Source: Membranipora membranacea (lineage: Eukaryota; Bryozoa; Gymnolaemata; Cheilostomatida; Membraniporidae). From it: a DNA stretch of 64,000 nt. The translations under genes were made by a program, and so were the position numbers. The stretch covers positions 2,671,001-2,735,000 of the forward strand of contig OU612066.1 of the NCBI GenBank assembly GCA_914767715.1, in the 5' to 3' direction. The notes under the pieces were generated by a model. The model was not told where the DNA came from, did no database searches, and saw only the letters and a program-made list of their open reading frames with translations. Below, piece after piece: positions 13,101 to 25,100 of this stretch. Every line of letters starts with the position of its first letter. The stretch's first letter is position 1.

Positions 13101-16100
13101 ACGGCAACAGTGACTCATCAGAATGTCCCGATATATGCCAGCTCTTCATGGAAATATTCCGTAACAGTAAGATCTTTGGTCTCTCTGTCGAGGAGCTCAT
13201 GGTTACTGATAAATCTGAATTGGTAAGAAGTTGGTGGAAGTTTTTAGAGTTGCAAATGACAAGCAAATTTAGCAACTTCAGCCCCTTTTGACAGTTGTGC
13301 ACATGCTAATGATAAATGGTGACTGTTCTAATGACAAATAGAAAGGTCTTTTCGGTCTTATCTCAATTTCTCAAATTCAAGTTGGAAGTTAAGCAAATTA
13401 GACCGACCATATACACACAACAATTTTGTATTGCTTATATCTTTCCTTTTTCTTCTAAATGATTATCCTTTTCATGCAGAAGCTACCAAGAAATCATGTG
13501 ATGGCGGACAGAAAATGTGGCACTTTAAGATTCAGGGTGAAATTTCCCTTCTCATGGATTGTGAAAGAAACCATAGATAACCTGCTCAGTGGGGTGAGAG
13601 ACCATTACAGTGGTAAGCATCAATCAAATTCAGTTCACAGTATCACCATGGGCAAAAATAGCAATTTTTTTTATCTGTTTTCTACAAAGCAATTTTTAGA
13701 AAACAGCTTGTTTATCCACTTCCTCTTAATCATTGATTGTTATATTAATTATGATATATATTCAAGCCATTAATTAGCACACCATAATATTTTTAAATTG
13801 TAGAAGATTCCCTCATAAGAAAGTTCAATGCAACACCACTCGGAAAGATCATTGAAAGCTTCTATAATTATAACACACAGCAGACCACTAGCAACCTGTT
13901 CTCCCTCTATTTGGAAGACTATATACATATGGAGTTCCCGTGTCACCGTGACTATGAACATCAGGTAATCGTCTTTATCCATGGTAATATCAACACCTTT
14001 CTACAGCAATTGAGCGGCCTGATGCAAATGGAGGGAAAAGGGGCATTTTTAAAGATGCTAGTATTTCAAGTAGTTATTTATTCTCAAATATGAGCCAAAT
14101 TTGATGACTTTTTTCAAAAACAAGGCAGCACAATTATTACTGTAAATTTAGTAGTGCGTAGTGAGTGAAAACCAGATCTCATGGTATGTGGGATGAGGTC
14201 ACTATTTGTGCTGAAGAAAAGTATGAGGACTCAGTTATCTATCAGTTTACGATGGTCTTTCTGAAACATTTTAAGTCTTACTTTGAAGCTGCTGCTTTGT
14301 ATCTGTCTTATTCTCCATATTTTACCCTATCACATGTGAAATTTCCAGCTATGGAATCCTAATACTGAGGAAGTTATGGTCTCTCAAACTATCAAGGTGA
14401 TGACCGTCAATTGGCACTGGGAATCCTCATACTAAGTCATATTTGTTTTGAATAATTTCACAGACAAGACGATGATCAAAATATTAAGGGTGCAGGTGGT
14501 TCTCGAACCCAGGACATATGTACCAGCCTGCAACGCTGCTACCACTGCTCTACAAGATCCAGCTATTTGTGTTGGAGACAATAAAGCAAAGCGGTAGCAG
14601 CGTTGCATGCTGGTACATATGTCCTGGGTTCGAGACCGGCCTGCATCCATAATATTTTGATCATCATCTTATCTGTGAAATTATTCATAATTAATGTGAC
14701 GTTATGTGAGGATTCCCAATGCCAATTGACGGTCATCATCTTGATAGTTTGAGAGACAATAACTTCCTCAATATTAAGATTCAAAAGCTGGCTCACATCA
14801 GGGAATTTGGGAAAAAATCCCTGCTCACATGATAGGGTAAAATATGGAGAATAAGATGTGGTACATAAGACAGCCTTGTTGAACCCACAAACGTCGCAAA
14901 CGTCAAAATGTCGCAATCTAGCATTCCACTAACGTCACAATCCCAGAAACGTCGCAACGAAGGGTTTTTATAACGTCGCAAACCCACAAACGTCGCAATT
15001 TGTTAAACGTCGCAATAGCTCGAACCCACTAACGTCGCAAATGTCGCAACTCAACTAAAATGCCGAGTTGTCTTCTCATTTGATGCAAATTGGTGATGAT
15101 CATTTGTTTCAAAACGTATATAGGAGCATAGGCAGTGGTGTCCCAGCGGGGTCTGTGACGGAGCCCCTGCCGCCAAAGCTTTTCAGTTGCAAAATATTGA
15201 AAAAATTCACGCTGTAGCTGCAATAAATAAAAGAAAAACAGTTGACAATTAGATGTTAACTTGTTCGACAGTTTTAGTGTACTCACCACCAGTCCTTCCT
15301 TGAGTATAATTGTACTTACCGCTCTCCTAAGCAGGTACGAATGTTTCTCATCAAAGTACTTGACTTTTGGTGCCCACACAGCCGGCCTATATGACAAAAA
15401 GTAAATAATGTGTAATAAAACTCAATGTTCAATGTTCAATGTCCAATGTTTTCGTTTGATATACTATTTTATTGCAAGTAAACACTCTATAGGACATGGA
15501 CAGCAATGGTTTCAGAAAACTTGAGCCCAATCAAACACTAACTAATGGACTACTATCTATCAAAGCCTGTCAGTCATGTCAAGATGACAGACCGCACCAC
15601 AGAACACAGGCTCCTTGCATTGGAAGGATGACTGGAAGAATATCAGACTAGACTGACCAATCATCCTGTGAGACAGTCTTCCTCCCTTTTTCGCCATTAT
15701 AACTTTGAAAATATGATTATGATTGGTGATCCCAAAGCGAAGGCTCAGTAAGTGTAGTGTGTCACTGTCCTTGGGCCAACAGTTTTCCTTTCTCATCCTC
15801 ATAATAAATGGAAATAGACATTGTTGTTTGTATGTTCAGCCAGGGAAGATTGTGTAAGTAAACATACCCCATCATGGAATAGAGATCTTTCTTTTCATAT
15901 AAATATAACCTTGTCCTAGCCTCAGTCTCTAAGATTCATAGCATAAAAATATAGATAGGTCTTGATCAGTGCTCAGCAGAACTTTCATTTTGTTGGAAAA
16001 CTCAGGCCATACAGTGCCTTTACCACGATAGGTACCTACTCACTACTGTACTTCCTTAGTAACAGTTGTAGTTACGGTCAGGAGCTTGTCAGCTGCACAG

Positions 16101-19100
16101 AGTGACCACAAAATGATGATACAAAAATGAATAATAAACAAATTTTCTTACCCCAACGACCATTGGGGTTGTGTATGGGCCAAAATCTCTTTCCCCAACA
16201 GCGTTGGGTGTCGTTGGGGCCTTGGGACACCACTGAGCATAGGTTTTTCGAAACACGATGGGGAATTGAATATCAATGTTATATATTGTGCTATGGAAAA
16301 TTGTTGAGGATTTTTCATCTCTTTCACTTTTTTTATTGTTACCTCAGAATAAAAGGGATGCTAACCAACATCTAGCAGATAAAGTGATATACAAATTTGT
16401 AATGTTCCTTAATGTTTGATTTAGCCAATGGTTGAAGTCGTCAAGAGGTATTGACACAGGAGGATTGAATGCTATATTTTTTCCTCTTGCTGACATAGCC
16501 TTAATCCATTGATTAAAAAAATGTTACATCATTCCCATGATGAAACGCCTATATATATATATACTTTTATTGTCAATCTACAATCATCTTTAGGAATGTT
16601 TTTCATGCAGTGACAGAACAAAACAAAAAACTTAAGCGGAGAGAAAAAGAAAAAATACACAAGTAATAAAATCATTAGGATTTAAAGTGCTTTGATAGAT
16701 GTTGTTTAAAATGAGTAAGTTTGGTTGCTGAGCGTATCTGAATTGGTAAAGAGTTAAAAGTTGTAGCGATTTTGTGTCTTAATTGATCACTGTGATAATG
16801 AAATATATGTTTGTCTCTAAAAAAGCTTTTAGAGCTAGCTGGAATAAATCCTTCCAATTTAAAAGGAAGTCAGGTGCCATCAAATGCAAAATTTGAAAAC
16901 CAAAAATACAGGTGAAATGACCAGCAAGGAGAGGAAAAGGAATCAGACCAAGAGATGTATGTAGATCTGATTGACATTTTCTATTAGGCAGAAAGACCAC
17001 TTTTGGAGCAAGTATATTCTTTCAAGAATATATTGTGGTGATAGGTTGCCATATATGCGGATGCCATATATCATATGACAAAAGACAAAAGAAATGTTCA
17101 CATAATTCATGCATTAAAAAGAGGGTGTATTTCTTTCACAGTGAAAAACCGCTAGAGTAATTCCTATTCATAAGGGTGGAGATATCAAAGATCCATCTAA
17201 TTATCGCCCTATATCAATACTTTCTGTGCTATCTAAGAAAACTATCTGGGAAAACGCTTTGGTTTTCCCAGATGAATCAAGTCAAACTTCTTTTCATGTC
17301 ACATACCATGTAAGCTTGAACTGTTACATTGTAAGGGTCGTCGATGCTCGGATAAAGGAAATAATTTTTCACTTTTCATTTTAATGGGAGTTGTTCCCTC
17401 ACAAATTAGAACAGGATAACTCATAACTATTTTTCTACATCCTACTTATGAGATAAAATTTTATGGTAGACAGTAAGTCCATTCTCCCTGGTGGGACATA
17501 AATGAACCATGGTTACAAACAGATGCTCATGAACTACCATCTGAGAGCCCTGAGCGTGTTTATTGTGAAGTTTGATCAATGGAAACGAAAAACTGTGTGC
17601 CTAGACAATTGTGTGCCATGTGAATATTTTGTCTCATATATATATAGACACACACATACATATATATATATATATAAATTGATATTTATATATTTATATA
17701 TATGATGTAGGCGATTGCTGACCATGTTTGATTTATTTAACACAATGGATAATCAGTAGAACATTTTATTGGCAACCAAGTCATGTCATTCGAAATGTTT
17801 TGCACTCAGTGCCAGAAAACAAAAAAAGAGAAACAGAAAGGAAATAATATCATCAATGATGTTGGTCAAGTCGATAATATATGGTTGAAAAGTAAAGTTT
17901 TGAATGAACTGAACTTCTCTTTAGATCTCAAATGTAACGGTAAAGAATTGTATGTAGCAGAAACTTTGTATCTTAGATTGCCTGTATGATATAAAAGTAA
18001 ATGTTTATCACGAAAATTGAACTTGGTAGTGTTTTTAAATCCTCTATATATAAATGGAGGTGTTAAAATGTGTTTATCTTATGCGCAAAAGGTGAAGTGA
18101 AATAACAAACAAGCTTAGGAAGAGGTAGGAGTTGTAATGATTGTGTAATGGATTCTGTTGGAATGAGATTATATAGGATGTAATGCACATTTGCGATAAT
18201 GCGTGAAGCCCATTTTTGCAACAAAAATAATCTATTGAGGGCATTATTGCAGGACAAGTTGCCAACGATATGGATACCATATATAAGGTGACAATAGACA
18301 AACTGGAAGTAAAATGTGCGGGCAATTGCTATATCCAAGAAGTATCTCAAATTTTGAAGTAGGTAAACATTCCGTTGTACCTTTTTATATACATACTCTA
18401 GATGATCCTGCCATGAAAGCGAGATATTCAACACAAAACCCAGAAGCCTTGTAGTTCTCTGTCTGTTTAGTTTTTCATGCCCTATGTACAGTTCCAGGTC
18501 AAAAAGCGGATCTGAGATATTAAGTAGCATGTAATGAGATTTCCGAACATTTATAACCATCCGGTTACGATTGCACCAATCCAAAATGCCACTTAAATCT
18601 TCAGATGCCTTTGCCTTTAGTTGCTGAAGGTTTTTATTAGATGACAGAAACACTGTATCATCAGCATATGCATATGATGATGAGTCTGATTTTGATAAAG
18701 TTAATAAATCATTTACGAAGATGAGAAACAAAGTTGGTGCTAGGATTGAACCTTGAGGGACCCCTATTGTGATAGGCAATCTACAAGATTCAATATTATT
18801 GAGTTTAACAAACTTCCTTCTGTCTGTCAGAAAGGTGTCAGTAAGTTTTAACATATTTCCTCTGATGCCGCAAGCCTTCAACTTATTGTGTAGTAAAACA
18901 TGGTATACTCAGTCAAATGCCTTTTTAAAATCCAGAAAAAGTAATGTCATAACATTTCCATTAATTTTCTCAACCAAAGAGTCTGAAATAACTTTAAATA
19001 AACTGTCTGAACAAGAATGGCCTTTTCTAAATCCACATTGAAGCTCATGGATGATTTTGTTCTTAGTGAGATATTCTTGCAGATGGTGATTTATGTGTTT

Positions 19101-22100
19101 CTCTAATATTTTTGAAAGAACAGGCAAGACTGAAATTGGCCTATAATTTGATGGGTTATTTATATCCCCAGATTTATGTATTGGTGAAACTCGAGCTAGT
19201 TTCCATGTTGAAGGGAACTGTCCTTTGCTTAAAACCCTGTTAAACATATCGGTGACAATATCCACAATATAAGGCCAAACAAGCTTCAACATCTTCACTG
19301 TAAATCTGTCAGGTCCTGTACTTTTACTATCAGGAATGTGGAACAATATTCTTGTACATGTGAAAGGGGTGAATTGTGGTATGTCTGTCAAATTATGTTC
19401 GGATACGGGAAATGTCATCTCATCTGTTACTACAAGGTTCTTTGTGATTGATTTTGCAATGGATGTGAAATGGCTGTTAAATTGATCTGCACTCAAATTT
19501 GTCGCAGGGAAAGTCTCCTTCTTTTTATTCTTCAATACATCCCAAACAGGTTTTGTATTACCTTTAGACTCTTTAATAGTATTAGAAATAGCTCTTTTCT
19601 TCTTTTGTCTGATCATATTAGTGACATAATTTCGCTGTTTTTTATATCCTTCCCAATAACCGTTTTGTTTGAGTTGATCTCTGATTTTGATGTTTGTTTT
19701 TACCTCATCATCCAACCATTTTGGAAGATTATGCGTTCTTACAAAACGAGTCTTCTCAAACACGAGTTTTGATATAAGATGATTCAAATGGCTATAGAAC
19801 TTCTCAAACATTGAGTCTATTGATCTTTCATACAGCACGTAACCAAAACTTTCCCTTGAGAATGTGTTAAAAATGTTTTCAGGTGTTGCAAATGAATAAT
19901 CCAAAAATGTTACCTTGCATCTTTGTTTGATATTTTAACATTTCTATCAATCTCTCTTGAAGCTACTATCATGAAATGATCACTCAGTGAATATTTGATG
20001 ACACCAGATTTAGCAATATTGTCACTTATACTTGAATAGATGTGGTCAATTAGTGTCCTTGATGAAATAGTTATGCGAGTGGGTTCAGATATAAGTTGAT
20101 TCAACAGTAGTGGAGAGGTAACATTATCTGACCACCTGTTTTTCGAAGCTGGATTCAGCAAATCAATATTGAAATCACCAAATATTATAATTTCATCGTT
20201 CAAACCATAACAACGCTCGACAAACTCTGAAAAGTCTATGTTCCATGATGCTTTTGATTGGGGAGGTCTATATAAATATGTGACCAAAAAACTCTTTTGG
20301 CTTCTGGGTCTGACCTTGACTGTTATACTCTCTACTGCTGTAGAATATGGCTACAGCAGATCTACTTAGCTCTATTTTACTTTATTCATTGACCCCTCCT
20401 CAATACCATAGGTAGTAGGCAGCCCACTGCATGTATAGGTAGAATAGATAGATACCTGCTGGCTAGACAGAAAAAAACAGGTTACATTTTTTGAGGTAGG
20501 ATAGTGGCTTTTGGGTACCCAGGCATAGTTTAACTGCAGATTTTATCAATTGATTTCATTACTAAACAATCAAATCACGATAACTCAAAAATTTATATGC
20601 TGGCTCCTTACCCTGCCTTGACAAGTTTTGCCGGAGGGGTTCCCTCTCCTTCTATCAATGCTTGTCGAGACAGGCTACTGTTTGCCATGCTCTTTCAAGA
20701 CGTAGCACTTTGAATACTTCTATTTCAGAGAGTAAACAATGACAAATCAATAATATTTAAGAGGATAACAGATCTCATAATGCATATCTATGGAATTCCC
20801 AAACCAAAGTATATTGAGAATTTAGAATTTGACTTGAACTTTATAGGGAAACTCATATATTATATAACCATGGCCATTAACAATGAGCCCCTTGGTCACA
20901 AAGCGATGTTAAATTCTGTAAATTTGCAGTTGCACCATCATTGACCTGCAGCTCACAGTCAAGGTCCCTGCCAATAACTCAAAATTCTTAGACCAGGATT
21001 CGAGTTTTCAAACTGCATTTCAGTCTACAACCTATCGTGGTACATTCAAATTTTAATAAGACTGTAAACATTGAAAAACGACAAGCTCAAAACCTTGTTC
21101 GAAGGTGTAGTCTATTGTCAGATGGCTCAAAAGTGTTCAAAATTTTTCTCTTGCTGAAAAAAATGAGTATATACTTTGTTTTAATCTTTTCTGGGGTAAT
21201 TTTATATGCTAATTACAGCCAACATAATGTACCGTAATAAAAGTGTCACCGAGAGGGGCAGCGTCAGCGTTTGTCCCCCTTATACTATATATAAATATCT
21301 AAAGTGCTAGAATTTGCATTAGACTACTTTGGCCTTTATATTTTTTGATTTATCATGGTGAGGCTTATTATTGAGGATGTTTGGCACAATATATTTCTAA
21401 TTTTCTACTTATATTTACAATATATGGCATGTATTATTGTTTTTTTGCATAGTCGGAGGAGAAAACTCCTAGTTTAATCAATTTAACCATTTTCGGAATA
21501 CACTGGTGTATTCCTGACAAATTGAAAAACCCATGCGATTTGCAAATGACCCAGAGTATATGTGCTGTACATGAAAAGTGGCCACATACTATTATAAATA
21601 TAATAACTATAGGCTACAAATATATACTTGAGAGTACCTGTACTGATATTATTAGCAAATGCAGCTGTCCATACTGTAACTTATTAGAATATCTACTGAA
21701 GATCTACACAAAAGAATATTATACTACTAACTGCCTCAAAAACAAAGGTTCAAACACATAACATGCATACGCTGCTACCAATGCATAGTTATAATTCATC
21801 ATCGTCATCACTTTCCTCCGCACTGTCCATAGCGACACTGCGGTTGTTACAGTCACGACAACCACAGAGGGCTGTGCACTTCATTCCTCCTTTCAAACAT
21901 GAGCATCGGTTGCCAGTGCATGGGTTTGCCTTGCATTGACATTTCGTGATTTTCATTATTGATTTGGGCGGGCCATCCATCCATTTAACCTTTAGATCTC
22001 CTCCTTCCTCTTCCCATCCATTGCCATCAGGATTTTCAGCTGTGATCATTGGTTGAAGAGCCGATAGCCAGATTTTGGACTGATAGTTTGCTTGTTTGGT

Positions 22101-25100
22101 GTGTAGTAGTCGGCAATCAGCGTTCGGTGGTAGAGCTTTCTCAGTTGTGCCATTCTTGAATGCATCAAATCGAGCATCATTGATGTTTGAAGCGCTGCTA
22201 CCATACAATGCACAGGTCGGTTTCTCAATTCCTGGAGGGGGGGAGTGAGGAGAGAGCAAACTCCTTTCCTAGCAGCTGCAGAGCAGTGATGTGGTCATCA
22301 TTGGCTTTAGACCTTTCTTCTACTTCAGACCTGGTTTGAGAAAAGCAAACAATACATGCATGTACCACTAGATTAAGGTATGCCAAAAATTGAGCTAGTG
22401 GTGTTTTTGCTATCGACCTCCAATAAGAGAAAAAAGAGTAATTTGATACTAAAATGCCACTAGCTCCACTTCTGGCAAAATTTATTAGGGTACTTAAACT
22501 AATGGAGACTGCTGGTATCCTACATACCACCCGACATATAATGTTGATAACACCCAGGTTTTAAAGCGAAAGTAGGTCTTATGGACAGGTTCTTTAATCT
22601 TATCAATTTAATAATATCTGCTTGCTTTATCAATACTTACAGTGAAGCAGGTTGAAGTTGCTCAAGCCTCCGCTTGTATGCCATAACATATTTGCTCCTA
22701 CATGAGAGATGATATTGAGCATCAGCGGCAGCTATGTTGTGTGATTGTGAGCTGACAAAAGAGAGTAGCTGCTAATCCTCCATGAATCGTGCGGCTTCTA
22801 TCAATTCACCTGAAGACATAATCAATTTACTCGTGACGAGGCAAAAAGTATTGAAAGTTTGCGCCATTAGGCTACAGTATGTCTACCGATATTTCTCAAT
22901 AAGATAGGTTAGGCACGCTAACCCTCGCCAAATTGGAGCTAGTACAACGCTACTAGCTTCACTTTTAGCAAAGTTTAGCGCATCTAAATTACCTGTAGGC
23001 CCCATCTGCCTTCAATCAGTCTTCAAGGGAATTACATGTATGTGTCCGTCATCAGGACATCATTTTGTAGTACGGTGCACATCAATGCAAACCTTACCTC
23101 CTTCTAGTGTCTGAATCTGATGGAGTTGCTCTCGCCTTTTGTTTACATATTTTGTCTCCTTCCGACAGACCACACATATTTGGGTAGCATGGGACCAGGG
23201 TTAATATGGGTCTTTGCCTGAGACCTAGTGTATTTTGCTGACACCGGTGTGCTGACATTACATATGTCTTTCTCAGGCTCATCATATTCCTATAGAACAA
23301 GAAACACCAATTAGGTATACATCTTTGTAGCAGGAGCACAAAAAAAAATTGAATATTGTTTCTGGTAAAATACATATGGGTACAAATTTACAATAGACAT
23401 ATTATAATTATTATGATGTGAAACTGAAGAAAAGTAGACTCACAAGCAGCCTAAGGGCACAACTTCTTACACTGGCTCATTGTGTGAGTTTGGTTGGTGA
23501 TCCAGAGGAGAGGTCACTTGCATTTTAATTAATGGTAAAATTGAGTCAAAAACTTATTTCAGAAATTCAATTCAGTGCTGACCACTAGACCTTTCTATAG
23601 TGTAACTTAAGTACATTAGTAAGAGACAGGTTTGGTTTGTAAGCACTCACTTTTATCTTCCTTTTGGTTGACTTTGCAGCCGCTTGTATTTTGCTGTCAC
23701 TAGCAAATCTGAGCAGACAGACATCCTGGGGCTGGTTTCAATTAGGATCCGGCTAAATTGTATTTAGCACACCGTATTCCTGAGCTGTAGCCAGATCTTA
23801 GCAGCCACTTTAATCATGTTTCAATTAGGCCCTGCTACCACTCAGTTGTCACTCAGGTTAGTAGATTGATATTCATTTTGGAGAGATTTCACATTATCAC
23901 TAATCACGACAGAGTTTATGAGTCAGTGGTTTTTATGTCTAGTGTCATTGCAGATTAATTACACTTTGATGAATCGTAATTTATCATAAATTACGATAGT
24001 ATGATACTATTCAATAAATTAGCATATCTTACATATAAAAGTGCATGGTGGCTGAGTGATAGCCGTCTGAAACAGAACAGCCAAGATTCGGCTCAGGATC
24101 AGCTATGAGTGTGTTATATTTATCCTAATTGAAACCCGATTTGGTGAGTGGCTGAGCTTTAACTGGCCTGTAGCCGTGAAAGCACGGCTAAATCTCTAAT
24201 TGAAACCAGCCCCTGGAAGTCGATGATGATGGCTCCTTATCTAAGGCTGCCCATTTCTCAGCAGCACTGATGACTTTCTTCAACTTTTCTTCACTCCTCA
24301 GTGGTACTAGGGTCTCCACTGAGCCTTTATGCTCTAAATGGCACACACACTCCATCCTACTTATGGACAAAACCTGCTAGCATGATGAAGAAAGCAACAT
24401 TTTCTAATAAAAACAAAATTCTCAAATCATCCAGCCTCATTCTGAAAAAATTAGGCTAAGATCTTACATCTAAAACGGTTGTCCAATGCAGTCACTCATT
24501 CTGACTTTAGAAAAATGGTTATTTTAGCAACTCAATTTGAAAATGAATTAAAAAGGGGATAACTCCTTAAATTTGAGAGTAATTTGGAATTTATAGTTTT
24601 AGTGACAGAATATTTATGGTACACCTATGCCATTAAAATCTCCATAATTTTTTACATAAGAATCAATAAAAACAAGGTATATACTCATTTTTTTCTGCAG
24701 ACCTGAAAGATAATTGGCTTCTGACAATAGACTAGTGCTCGAGCACTCTAGATTACAGAGTGATGAAAAAACAATTGCCATTACGTAATGCAATGTTCTA
24801 AAATCGCCACTTTTTGTATATGCTAATGCTTCATATGGTATCCAGTTTAGGTTTTATTATCATCAAATTTATATGACAACCTAGTTTAAATGCTCAAACG
24901 GTGAAATATTCTGGTAGAGGCATTTCATTAATGATAATGAAATGCCTCTACCAGCATCTTGCACCGTTTGAGCACTTAAACTAATGAAAACCATGAAGTT
25001 TTATCTTGGGAATTGCTCCTTAGTCAGTAGATAAAGGATAAGTCATAAAGAGATGAAGCGGTTCATGCATAAATGATTTAATATTTTTTTCCCATTTATG

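Larger units (their letters stand above)
21798..24370 (-). pseudogene. Transposon-associated CXC-domain gene remnant, antisense, several exons
   Basis: The minus strand carries exon-like pieces. 24370-23652 contains MECVCHLEHKGS and KWAALDKEPS and is split by a MITE at 23730-24211. 23289-23098 and 22697-22641 have splice-like borders. About 22330-21798 ends in a cysteine-rich CXC (tesmin/TSO1-like) cluster, C-x-C-x4-C-x3-C-x-C-x6-C-x3-C-x-C-x2-C, followed by an acidic tail (ESDDDDEL). Proteins with a similar layout (CALYGSS...KWMD, then a CXC cluster) recur in repetitive elements of invertebrates; that is my recollection. The middle of the usual long protein appears absent. It is probably the remains of the composite element's own gene. 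Confidence 0.6.

Noticed and set aside
22225-22530. 101-codon minus-strand frame as a separate gene
   Set aside because: It overlaps the CXC remnant exon in another frame and includes a pyrimidine-rich splice-like segment.
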